From: Alviniconcha marisindica
Taxonomy: Eukaryota > Mollusca > Gastropoda > Provannidae
Length of the DNA stretch: 64,000 nt
Direction of reading: 5' to 3'
Assembly: GCA_018857735.1 (NCBI GenBank)
Contig: JABMCL010001219.1
Location: forward strand, 186,001-250,000
The notes beneath the pieces are model-generated. The model saw only the letters and a program-made list of their open reading frames with translations. It ran no database searches and was not told the origin of the DNA. The position numbers and the translations under genes are program-made. Shown here piece by piece: positions 20,648 through 30,775 of this stretch; positions within the stretch are counted from its first letter, which is position 1; every line of letters starts with the position of its first letter.

Positions 20648-22058
20648 GTATGATTTAAAGTTTGCTCACTTCACTTTCAGAAGCAATTTTTTTGTCGTTT
20701 TCTTTTCGTGAGGGTGGTCCCCCATCACCACCCTCAATTAATAAAATATTTGTTGAACACAATAAATTCTTAATGTTTAATATTTTTGAAAATACTTAAT
20801 ATTGTTGAGAAGAAAAATCTGAAACAAGAATGACTGCTAGCATTCTAAAACAAGATCCAGTTAAGTAGGAAACTAGTTTAAGTGTCGTTTTGTCACTTGA
20901 TGAAGGGGATTACCCCCAAAATTTGCAGATTGTGCGTCTGTGTCATAATAAATAAGTGTTCTTTTGAATCTTTTATGGGTTTGGATATTGTTGAGAAGAA
21001 TAGATATTTTTTGTGTGAGTAGTGAACTGTGAACATACTGAATTGTGTGATTTGAATGGGATGGTAAAATATGGCAAAAATGGTATTTAACAGAAGTAAC
21101 CCCCACTTAAGTGTTATTATGGGCATTGATTCTGTGGAAGTAGCTGCACTGTGTGCTTTGGCATGCTGGTTGGAGTTTTGTGGCTGTCATGCAGATCATG
21201 CAGACCTCAGTCTGAATTGAGCACAGACAGCCCAGTTCTCTTGTGTTGTCTCAGCTTCACTTGATAATCAGTGGTGTTCTTGGTGCAACTGCAAATTCTT
21301 GAAGGCAGTGATGTAGGTGAACAGAGGCTGCTGTACATCTGTTTAATACTTGGGTGTCTTGCTGGTCCATGCCAGAGATGGCATGGCAGTATTTCGTTGT
21401 GGTTGTGGAAGTCAGGCTTAGATGAGGAAGATGGCAGGGGTGCTGGAGGAGTTTAGGGACTGGAGAGCTGTATTGCTGGTGTCGTTTTTTGTTTTGGTTG
21501 TTTCTTGTTCTGCCTCTGCTTTCTGCCAACACCAAAACACCAGTAACACTGTTATGTCATGATGGCTACATAGCACCTGTATCTATGGCAACAGAACAGT
21601 TTCTTCCACAATGACTTGATGACTAAGCGACCATTTCACTTACAGTAGATATTTGCCTCTCCCTGCATGTGCTGTCACAAAAAAGCAGTACTCACTTCCA
21701 AACTACACAGTGCAAACTGGGGGTCCAGTTTTGGAGGTCTGTGGATGAAAGTTAATGTTTTGTTGAATCTGACAGAGAAAATTGACCACCCTTTTTAACT
21801 ATTTAAATTTAAGTGCATCAACCTGCTCCACCCCGCCCCACTGTTCAGTTACTGAACACCAGACTTTACTCAGGTGCTGCTTTCACAGATTCCTATTACT
21901 TCAACATATAGACAAATGACAGACAAATGCATCCAATGTTATAGTTGACAGCCAAAAGTCTATAGTGAAGTGGCTAGCTAACATCTTAAAATGAATGTAA
22001 ATGGTGACCTTTTGGATAGTGACTGTAAAATGAATGTGAACATGATGGTTCTTGACAG
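20648..22058. other. Intron, no gene recognised
   Basis: Apart from the repeat at 20881-20988 listed separately, I see no conserved frame or named element. Confidence 0.5.
20881..20988 (+). repeat. Dispersed repeat with hammerhead-like core, copy A
   Basis: The sequence contains 'cttgatgaaggggattaccccc' followed by 'aaaa', then 'ataataaataagtgttcttttgaa' and 'ttttatgggtttggat'. Related copies lie at 46908-46994 (minus) and 48520-48580 (plus, 3' part only). The TGATGA + GGGG/CCCC hairpin + AAA order resembles the hammerhead ribozyme core in Penelope-like retroelements, though CUGAUGA and GAAAC are both imperfect here. Confidence 0.5.
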
Positions 22059-22094
22059 GGAATGAACAACCACAGCACATGGACCTACACACCG
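22059..22094 (+). CDS. GALNT: Possible 36-base GALNT microexon duplicating the previous exon's end
   Basis: Bounded by 'cttgacag' and 'gtatgatc', this segment encodes 12 residues, 'GMNNHSTWTYTP', phase 0 on both sides. Its end and donor ('tggacctacacaccg/gtatgatcta') closely match the end and donor of the exon at 20513-20647 ('tggacttacacaaac/gtatgattta'), so it arose by copying that junction. If included it would add a second H-x-T-W-T-Y-T strand between beta and gamma lectin repeats, or it may be used instead of other material through alternative splicing. It could equally be a non-functional relic. Without transcript data I cannot tell. Confidence 0.45.
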
Positions 22095-23801
22095 GTATGA
22101 TCTAGCATTGTGCTGGAGTCTTGTGATGCATGCCCTGTTTTGCAAAGTTGTTTTATTAACATTTGTTTATTTGCTGGTATTCATTGTATTTGGGGAATGG
22201 GGGAAAGGGGGGGGGGGGGGGAGAATTAGTTGTATTATACTAAATTCTGCATCTTTTTGTGTATCTAGGCCCTAAGGCCAGAATGAGGCAATTAGCCCAT
22301 TATTCAAAGTGTAACATCTAGGTAATAGGGGCAGGAGGACATCATGTCTGCTGTCAGTCTTGGCTATATTGCAATTCTTGTGGTATGAAGTTTGTTAAAT
22401 GGTAAAAGCACAGTTTTTCAGTTTGTGGTGAATACCAGACACATGAAGGCTCATTCAGTAGGACAGAATCAGTTATTGGATATATTTTATGAGGTACATT
22501 GTTTTACTCCCAGATGCTGATGACAGGGTATGCTTTATGACAATGGAGCAAGAATCACATTCATATTTATCATACCTACTGCTATTTACAATGAGTGGAG
22601 GTGCCAGTAAAAACCTGTGGTTACAAGTGCTGGTAATTTTGTCTTTAATGTAGCAGTTTAGTTGTTTAGTTTGGTAAAATGGGTGTAAGTTGTCCAACAC
22701 CTTGTGAAAGGCGACTTAAAGCTGCCTCAAAACTATGCCTCTGCTGCAAATTGCACCCTCCTGGGGTGTGGAGTATCTATGCATTACAAGTGCAGCAAAT
22801 TCAGCAAAAGAATGTCAGGCTTCACAGTCCGTGGAAGGTTCATGGGGGCCTATAGACACTGCTTTATGGGTGGTTTTACACTGAGAAGTTTTGAACTATC
22901 AATCAAACTTGACTACAGTTTGTATGCCAGTGACCTGCACACATGTACAGATTGCATTATGCATTGACCTTGAATGGCAGAGCTGCTATAAAAATTAATA
23001 ACTACATTTTTGTAGGTTTGTTTTGTGTTAGGAGTTTCTGTGTTTGTTTTTGGAAGAATTGGGTGGTGTTGGGGTGTGATTTAGCATGGGTTTTGTCATT
23101 TGTTTTGTTGTTGTTGTTGTTGTTGTTTTCTTCAGCTTTTTAATGTGCTGCTACCTCTTGCATACAACGTTCATTGTTTTGTTAGTATCATGCATTTTGT
23201 CATGTGTTTGTTTTATCACTGTAATGTGATCTGTGAGGTGATTTGATTCATCATTGTTATGCCTTTTTTTTTTATCACTGTCATGTGATTTCTTTTGTTA
23301 TTGTCATATGATTTGTTTCTCTCTCTTTACTGTCTCTTCTTTGTTGCCATGTGATTTTCTTTGTCGTTGTTCTGCGATTTGCTTTGTTTTTGCGTTGTCA
23401 TTTCTTTGCAATTGCCTTGTGATTATTTTTGTTACTCACATGTGACTGGCTGCTCCTCCCACTCCCAGTCAAATGTTTAGGCAGACTTTCTTTTTGTATG
23501 TGATAGGCTGCTTTTGTGTACTTGTGTCCTTGCTTATTTTGCAGGATTTTTGTTTTAACTGAATGCAGGGGCTCAGAATGTGTCAGATGTATCTTAGCAT
23601 AAATAGTGCCTGTCCTGTTTGTTCTTGTAAGGGTTATGGGTAACAGTTCATCTTGTAGAGATTTTATTTTAAGCTCATCTTGGGAATTCTGAGAGAATTC
23701 TTGTATTCAGAGGCCCTGCGTGGGGATAAGGCTATAGAGAGAAAAGTACTTTAACATGAGTCAGAGGGATAATGAGTGCATGTTCTCACTGTGAGTTAGA
23801 A
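22095..23801. other. Intron, no gene recognised
   Basis: AT-rich, with a G run at 22207-22221, a TTG run near 23103-23130 and several near-repeats of 'tt.tcactgtcatgtgattt' at 23215-23440. No conserved coding frame. Confidence 0.5.
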
Positions 23802-24297
23802 CTCAAACTCAAAAACTTTATTTTACAAGGATTGCAGTTTAGCTTCAGTCAAATACCTGTCTAACAACTAGTCCTTGCTAAGCTACTGATGAGTAGATAT
23901 CAAATTACAGGCATTATTTATATACATGTATGTATGGCAATGAATGAATGAGTGAAACGTTATACTTGAGAATTTCCACACAAACATAGCGTGTTCACAG
24001 CACCAGGTGAACACATGCCATACATCATTCAGTTACATATTATGAGCATACAACCAGCAAATAAAGCAGCAGAACATCTGATCAGTTCATGTCGAAAAAG
24101 AAAACAGAAGCAGTCAATGCTTATCTTATAAAGAATAGTAAGGGAGAGGGAGAAGAAAGAAGAAGAAAAAAGGGGGTGGGGAGGCAGGGCGGGGGTGGGG
24201 TGGGTGGTGGGGGCACTCTCACAAGCAGTCAGAAGGACTGGGTGGAGTTTTATGGGTGTATAAATAGGTCTGAAATGACCAGTTATTTGCAATAGCA
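23802..24297 (-). repeat. Solo second copy of the non-LTR element's 3' end
   Basis: This block is a diverged copy of 24341-24813 in the same orientation. Shared phrases include 'acaaggattg.agttta', 'gtctaacaactagtcctt', 'agaacatctgatca' and 'cacaagcagtcagaagga'. It therefore represents the element's 3' UTR without coding sequence, directly downstream of the longer copy in element orientation. Confidence 0.85.
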
Positions 24298-24340
24298 AAA
24301 ACCTCAGTCTCTCTCTCTGTCTGAGAGAGACAGAGAACTT

Positions 24341-24854
24341 GAACTCGAGCTCTAAAACTTTATTTACAAGGATTGTAGTTTAGATTCAGTCAAAAACCCG
24401 TCTAACAACTAGTCCTTGCAAAGCTACTGATGAGTAAATATAAAATTACAGGCATCATTTGTATGGCATGAATGAGTGAGTGAAATTTGATACATGAGAA
24501 TTTCCACACAAAACATAGGTGTTCACAGAGCCAGATGTACACATGCATACATCACTTAGTTATACATTATGAGCATACATCCAGGAAATAAGGCAGTAGA
24601 ACATCTGATCAATTCAACACCAGTACTGGGGAGAAAAAAGAAAAGAAAAAAGCAGTGGGTGCTTATCTTATAAAGAACAGTAAGGGAGAGAGGGGAAGAA
24701 ATGGGGGGGAAGGGAAGGGGGCACTCTCACAAGCAGTCAGAAGGACTAGGCTGAGTTCTATGGGTGTATAAAATGGGTCTCAAATAACCAGTCATTGCAA
24801 TGGCAATCACTCAAAAACCTCTGTCTCCATAGCAGTATTATGTCACAATCCATC
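24341..24854 (-). other. 3' UTR of the non-LTR element
   Basis: Non-coding sequence after the ORF2 stop at 24855, shared with the solo block at 23802-24297. It ends on the minus strand with '...gtaaataaagtttta', which includes a possible poly(A) signal. Confidence 0.75.
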
Positions 24855-26622
24855 CTATGTAACTACTTCAAGGTGTGCTCGAAGTTTGCGCTTGAAGGAG
24901 CTGAGTGACTGACAAGATCTGACTGTCAGAGGTAGGTTGTTCCATAGATAAGCACCAGAGAAGGATATACTTGTTTTGAATATGTCTATCCTTGACCTAG
25001 GCAAACTAAGCTGATAGTTCCTGGAGTTGAAATAGCATGAGGCAGTGTGTGTGTACAGGTTAGATATGTACACTGGGGCCTCATTGCTAAGGACCCTGTA
25101 CATGAACAAACCCTTGTTACATTCAAGTTGTTTTTGCAGGCTCATTATTCTCATCTCTCTTAATTTCTGGTCAGTAGTTAGAGTTGTATCTGGAAAGATT
25201 AACTTTACAGCTCTTCTGTGCAGAGAATTTAATCTCTTTTTGAGGACAATCACTACATCCGTCCCACATGACTGACACATAATCAATGTGAGGTTTAATG
25301 TGGGCATTGAAGAACAGTTTCCTGGTGTCGATATCTACAAAGTACCTTAATTTTGACAGAAGGAAGACTCGTCTTGAAACTGTTTTACATACATTATTAG
25401 TATGTGAGTCCCAGTGAAGTTTATTGTCTATGGTTTTATCTAAAAGACGGTGTTCTGACACTTGATCAATTTTTGCCCCGTTTAGAAAAAGATTGAGCGG
25501 TAAGGATGATAACTGGTGTTTCTGTCTGGTAGTGATTGTCATAGACTTGGTCTTGATCAGATTGATGACCATATGATTATTATCACACCAATTGGTTACC
25601 TGATCTAAGCTGTCTTGCATATTGCTTCTGATTTGCAAAATATCTTTTCCAGATGTGTGCAGTGTTGTGTCATTTGTCAGTATGTCACAAACAACAGATA
25701 TTTTTCACATGTAATGGAAGGTCATTGAAAAGAGACTAAAAAGAATAGGTCCCAAAACAGAACCTTGTGGTACACCATACTTTACTGACTCTTTAGAGGA
25801 GTAAGAGCCATGGAGTAAGATGCATTGTGTTCTATTATGAAGATATGATTTAAAAAAAGATAAAGAACTTGAGTTTTTAAGATAAATGATGAGCTTCTTC
25901 AATAGGATATCATGATCAACCAGATCGAAAGCCTTCTTTAGGTCTAGGAATACTACTCCAGACACCTCAGAATTATTCATGGCTGTTAGCCAAGAATTTG
26001 TGAGACATGCCAATGCAGTGTTGCATGAGTATTTACACCAAAATCCAGACTGAAAGGGGTGAAGGAGTTGCCGTTTTTCTAAATAATCATTTAAATAAAT
26101 GTGCACATGCTTTTCAAGAAGCTTTAACAAAACAGACAGAAGTGATATTGATCTGTAATTGGTTGGATGTGTTTTATCCATAGATTTTGGAAGTGGAACC
26201 GCTTTGGCTTTTTTAAGCTCAGATGGAAAAATGTTTTTCTCAATGCATAAATTAAAAACGTATGTAAGCGAGTCTATTATGTATGGCAGTGACAATTTTA
26301 GTAGCTTTTACTAGATTTTTTTGTTTTCCAGCTTCAGTATGTATTTGCCTAGTTCCAAAATGGAGAGATATGGGATTACAAATGGGTCTTGCCCGCTAGT
26401 TTTTTGTTTGCAGAAACCATGTAGAGGATTTGAGTGCTCATATACATTTGTTCTTGGTTCTGTTAATGATTCTGACACAGAAAGGAAATGATTATTGAAA
26501 ACATTTGCAATTAGATTCTTTGGGGCGTCGGCAGAAGTAGAACGATGTCCTTTCATAAACACATCTAGAGCACACCACACAGATGCTATATTGTTATCAC
26601 GCGCTATGAGCTTTTGAAGGTA
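24855..26622 (-). pseudogene. ORF2 reverse transcriptase of the non-LTR element
   Basis: On the minus strand, 26580-26311 gives a pre-RT segment. The stretch 26295-25705 gives 'LKKAKAVPLPKSMDK', 'NYRSISLLSVLLKLLEKH', 'LLHPFQSGF', 'VVFLDLKKAFDLVDHDIL' (motif A) and 'GVPQGSVLGPILF' (motif B). The catalytic block near 25670 reads 'TNDTTLHT' where A-D-D is expected, so it is damaged. The thumb follows ('VINLIKTKSMTITTRQ', 'LGxxIDNKLHWDSH' partly decayed). The C-terminal frame 25307-24855 has 'LNSLHRRAVKLIFPD' and 'AYLWNNLPL', a typical non-LTR terminus. Several stops separate these blocks. Confidence 0.9.
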
Positions 26623-27640
26623 TTATTTTTTGGCTTTTCTAACAAGATATTTTACTTTATTTCTTAATTTCTTGTATTCAGGGAAACATTTTTCTCTCTT
26701 TAGTTTGTCTCTCTCTGCCATTGTTTCCTTGATGTCTTTGTTAAGCCATGGTGGTAACCTTGGATGTTTTACCTGCTTGCACTTTAAAGGTGCATGTCTA
26801 TTGACAACAGTGAGATAAACATTGTACCATGTTGCCAAGGCTTTATCGGGATCAGTACACTTCAGGACTTCAGTGAACAGGGCCCAGTGCAGGTCATTGA
26901 AAAAAGCAGCCTTATTAAGATGTTTGAAAGATCGAAATGATATATATGAATAGGTTTTGGGCTCACATTTTGGAAGCTTAATCGATCTTGAACAGGAGAT
27001 GGGACAATGGTCACTTATGCTTAGGTCAGGTACACTGACATCAGTGATTATGTCTGGGTTGTTTGTGTATATATGGTCAATAAGAGTGACAGACATTTGT
27101 ATAATTCTAGTAGGTGATTTCACAAGTTGGGTTAAGCCTAGCAAAGTAATAGTAGAGTCCCAGGAAGAGTGTGGCTTTAGTAAATCAGTATTAAAATTCC
27201 TAGTGCAAGAATACCAGCATGGGGTTTAAGACTATGGATGTTATCTATCATTTGTACAAAGTTGTCAAACCATTCATAAGAAGCAGAAGGGTTTCTGTAA
27301 AAAAAAAATTATATATATTAGGAGCATTCGTACTTGGTTTCAGTTCAAGCCAAATGCATTCAACAAGGTCACTTTCAAGGTCTTGATGCCTGTGTGTAAT
27401 GTCAGCAATAGAGTTGTGTATGTATACTGCAATACCAGTCTGTCCAATAACAGTTGAATCTTTTCTCGAAATACAATAATTTGGAATGCTAATATCCCAG
27501 TCAGAAGTTCTGGAGTCTAGTCGTGACTCTGATACCAAAAATGTTATAGCTAAGTGCTTACTGGCTAAGGAATACACACAGATCAGGAACCTTGTTATAC
27601 AAATGGTACACATTCTGATGACCAACGTGCAACATTGCAA
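26623..27640 (-). pseudogene. ORF2 endonuclease domain of the non-LTR element
   Basis: An apurinic-like endonuclease is readable on the minus strand. 'SESRLDSRTSDWDISIPNY' (about 27535) and 'GQTGIAVYIHNS' (about 27430) come first, then a frameshift in the A-rich run near 27300. The chain resumes with 'GDF(T/N)' near 27110, 'LIDHIYTNNPDI' (about 27080) and 'LSISDHCPI' (about 27010), which carries the catalytic S-D-H. This enzyme nicks target DNA to prime reverse transcription. Lysine-rich sequence ('LKREKCFPEYKKLRNKVKYL') ends the domain near 26640. Confidence 0.88.
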
Positions 27641-28269
27641 ATAAGCCTGGAGGATGCTACGCTACAAAGATCATCATTTACTGAGACTGGGATCGGGGCT
27701 GCTGGATATAGCTGTGATGCAGAGGCCATGGGTTGTAGGGGTTGAAGTGCCAGAGGAAGGGATAGGGGAAGGGAAGCATGGGCTGGTGCCACTGGAGTGG
27801 TGGGGGGCCCCTGGGCGGCGTCATGCAGTGAGGACTGTCATAAAGGCTGTGATGGAGTAACTGCAACCCACAGTTCTGCTGGTTCTTCCTGGTTCACATG
27901 GACAGGCCACTAGCAGGTGCTGTGGCCATCAGTCCTGTGGGCAGCCACTGGGTGGTGGCTCATGTGGTGGCGGGCCTCCAGCAAGCGAAGGCCACTGGAC
28001 AGGTAGGGGTCCACTGCATGGTGGCTCGAGGCGTGAACTGTCATGAGAACCGCGGGTCACAGCAGCACCACTGTCCAGCAATGATGGGCCACCAGGGTGT
28101 CGCCGGTGGATAGAACAGTTTGTATCCACGTGGCAGTGAGACTGATGTGACTGGTAGCCATCTTTGTGATTGACTTTGTGGCTGTCTTTGTGGGGATCTT
28201 GCGTTTGTCGTGAGGCTGACTCCAGTTTTCAGACAGCAGCATCACAAGCACTTTTCACATTATTTCCAC
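27641..28269 (-). other. ORF1-ORF2 transition, Pro/His-rich, broken
   Basis: Minus-strand readings are rich in Pro, His and Ser with many stops. It most likely holds the decayed C-terminal tail of ORF1 and the start of ORF2. No domain is recognisable. Confidence 0.45.
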
Positions 28270-29191
28270 CAGGTTATTGCTGGTGTGTTTGCTTTGTGTG
28301 TGGCAATTGCCTCTGGCTACGAGGAAGGAAGAAAATTATTCTCCTCAGAAGGATCGCCAGTCCTCTTTGGTTTAGTTGCACTACATCAGAGAAGAGCTGC
28401 TTATGTTGGGGTTGCTTCATGCTGAAAGTGGGCTCTAGCAGATATACAAAGCCATAGGAAGAGCACATGCTGTTTAGCATTTGGTTGGTGTCTTCTGTGG
28501 CCTTTGTATATCCACTGTTTAGAGGGAGAATGGAGGTGAAGGCTATGGCAGCTTTGGGGAAGACCCTCACCAGTTGCTTGGCTAGCACCCGGAAGCCAAC
28601 AGTGACCAGCTGCTGGTCATAGTGTCCGAGCAGACGTTGGTGCCAATGTGGAAAACAGCATGACTAGTGTCCTCTTGGGGTGACTGGTTGGTCAGGCTTG
28701 CTGAGAAATCACCAGCTGTAGCTCCCCCAACCGTTCTGACATGGATTTTGCCATTTTGGTCCACATGGCGCAGATTGGAGTTACCAATCAGGGAGTCACA
28801 GTGAAGGAGGAACCTGTCTGGATCTGTTCACTCAGATGTCAGGTATGGTGTTGTCAGCAAAGCTATCAGCTGCTGTTTTGTTTGTAGATGCCTGCTTTGA
28901 TTGTTCCGAGTTGAGGGTGGAAGAATCAGTGGTTGCATCAGTGGTGGTGGAGAGAAGGGATGTTGTACGTTTATCCGTCGGAGGTGTTTGGGGCATCGGC
29001 AGAAGGCCTGTTTGGGTCTGTCCATCTAGTTTCAGTGCATTAGGCCTGTTGTGGGCCTGTATTCCGGTATGACTATTCTCAATGGGAGGAACTGAACATT
29101 TAGATAGACGGTCTTCAAGATCCTTGATTTTCCTTGTGTTGCGCTCAAGGGAAGCTTTCAAGTCAAGGTTTTCTTGCCTCACATATCTCAA
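28270..29191 (-). pseudogene. ORF1 of the non-LTR element: coiled coil plus SGNH-like domain
   Basis: The minus-strand frame 29191-28832 opens with a heptad-rich segment ('ENLDLKASLERNTRKIKDLE'), then Ser/Thr/Pro-rich linker sequence. Beyond a stop, 28764-28582 has 'VGGATAGDFSASL' and 'AVFHIGTNVC', and 28588-28274 has 'FPKAAIAFTSILPLN' and 'LFSDVVQLNQRGLAILL'. These match the G-x-N/GTND and D-x-x-H-L-N blocks of SGNH/GDSL esterase-like domains known in CR1-group ORF1 proteins. The last block has D-V-V-Q-L-N instead of D-x-x-H-L-N, so the catalytic His is missing. It probably encoded an RNA-binding or membrane-associating chaperone. Confidence 0.75.
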
Positions 29192-29204
29192 GTTGCTGTT
29201 CAGT

Positions 29205-30775
29205 CCAGATGGATAGTGGGCACAGTGAGTCAGAGTGAGTGAAGGGGATAGTGAGCATACTATGTCAAGAGTGAGAGGGATAGTGAGTGCACTGTGTCAG
29301 TGTGAGTGACAGGAACAGTTAGTGCACTGTTTGGTGTGAGTGTAAGGGATAGTGAGTATACTATGTCAAGAGTGAGGATAGTTGGTGCACTGTGTCAGGG
29401 CGAGTTAGAGGGATTGTGAGTGCACTGGAGAAAGATATTAATCATACTGCCGTTGTGAGCAATGTGGATAGTGAGCGCATTGTGTCAGTGTGAGTGAGAT
29501 GGATGGTGAACGAACTATGTCAGTGTGAGTGAGACGGATAGTGAACGTATTATCTCAAGACTGAGATGGATACTGAGCATATGATGTCAGTGTGAGTGAG
29601 AAGGATAGTGAGCATACTATGTCAAGAATGAGAGGGGTATGGGTGTGGTGTTTCAGTGTGAGCGAGAGGGATGATGAGCATACTATATTAAGAGTGAGAA
29701 GGGTAGTGAGCGCGCTGTCTTTGTGAGTGAGAGGGATGGTGAGCATACTATGTCAAGAGTGGGAAAGAGAGTGAATGCACTGTCTTTGTGAGTAAGAGTG
29801 AGTACACTGTTTTATTATATGAGCATACTTTATTGTTGTGAGCAAGAGAAAGAGTGAGCATACTATGTGAGTGAGAGGGATAGTGAGCACACTGTGTCAG
29901 TGTGAGTAAGAGGGATAGTGAACACACTGTGTCAGTGTGAGTGAGAGGGATAGTGAGCACACTGTCAGTGTGAGTGAGAAGGATAGTGAGTGCACTGTGT
30001 CTGTGTGAGTGAGAGGGATAGTTAGTGCACTGTGTCAACATGAGTGAGAGGAATAGTGAGCGCAACGTACAGTGTGACTGAGAGGGATAGTTAACATATT
30101 ATGTCAAGAGTGAGAGAATAGTGAATGCACTGTGTTAGTGTAAGAGGGATAGTGAGCACACTGTGTCAGTGTAAGAGGGATAGTGAGCACACTGTGTCAG
30201 TGTAAGAGGGATAATGAGCACACTGTGTCAGTGTGAGTGAGAGGGATAGTGAGCACACTGTGTCAGTGTGAGTGAGAGGGATAGTGAGTGCACTGTGTCC
30301 ATGGGAGTGAGAGGGATAGTTAGTGTACTGTGTCAACATGAGTGAGAGGAATAGTGAGCGCAACATACAGTGTGAGTGAGAGGGATAGTAAGCATATTAT
30401 GTCAAGAGTGAGAGGATAGTGAATGCACTGTGTTAGTGTGAGTAAGAGGGATAATGAGCACACTGTCACTTTGTGAATGAGAGAGACAGTAAGTGCACAG
30501 TATCATTGTGAGCGACAGGAACAGTGACTCACAAGTGACTCCTTATGAGTGACAGGGTTAGTGAGTGCACTGTGTCATTGTGAGTGACAGGGGTAAGTGC
30601 ACACTTTCATGAATGAGAGATAATGAATACAGAGTGTCATTGTGAGTGACAGTAAGTAAGTAAGCTGGTGTTTTATGCCCAGTCAACCAATGCGGTTATA
30701 TCAGGGCAATGTGAGTGACAGGGATAGTGTGTATACTGTGTCATTGTGAGTGAGAGAAATAGTGAATGCTGACGT
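29205..30775. repeat. 35-base minisatellite, about 1.5 kb
   Basis: Units read roughly 'gtgagtgagagggatagtga' + 'gcacactgtgtcagt', with period 35 in the best part (29880-30000, 30140-30300) and 27-70 elsewhere. Each unit contains GTGAGT, a strong 5' splice site hexamer, on the sense strand of the GALNT gene. It starts where the non-LTR element ends and contains a short foreign insert near 30650-30712. Confidence 0.92.
30650..30712. repeat. Short dispersed repeat inside the minisatellite
   Basis: The phrase 'taagctggtgttttatgcccagtcaacc' (split here as 'taagctggtg' and 'ttttatgcccagtcaacc') followed by 'ggttatatcagggc' recurs in inverted form at 34378-34432 and partly at 34155-34195. Confidence 0.7.

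Larger units (their letters stand above)
24341..29204 (-). mobile_element. Near full-length non-LTR retrotransposon (CR1/Jockey group)
   Basis: Read on the minus strand, the order is ORF1 (about 29191-28270), endonuclease (about 27640-26950), reverse transcriptase (about 26580-25640) and C-terminal domain (25307-24855). A 3' UTR of about 500 bases follows, ending near a minus-strand AATAAA (about 24360). All parts are recognisable and collinear, but stops and frameshifts break both ORFs. Its 5' edge meets the minisatellite at 29205. It lies antisense in the 15.8-kb GALNT intron. Clade assignment within the CR1/Jockey group is not certain. Confidence 0.88.

Noticed and set aside
24089..24295. 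Gly/Lys-rich open frame
   Set aside because: It lies in the G/A-rich part of a retrotransposon 3' UTR copy and is not shared by the sister copy at 24341-24813.
29205..30366. Leu/Ser/Thr-His repeats on the minus strand as a repeat protein
   Set aside because: Products of the 35-base minisatellite. The period is not a multiple of three, so no stable repeat protein is encoded.
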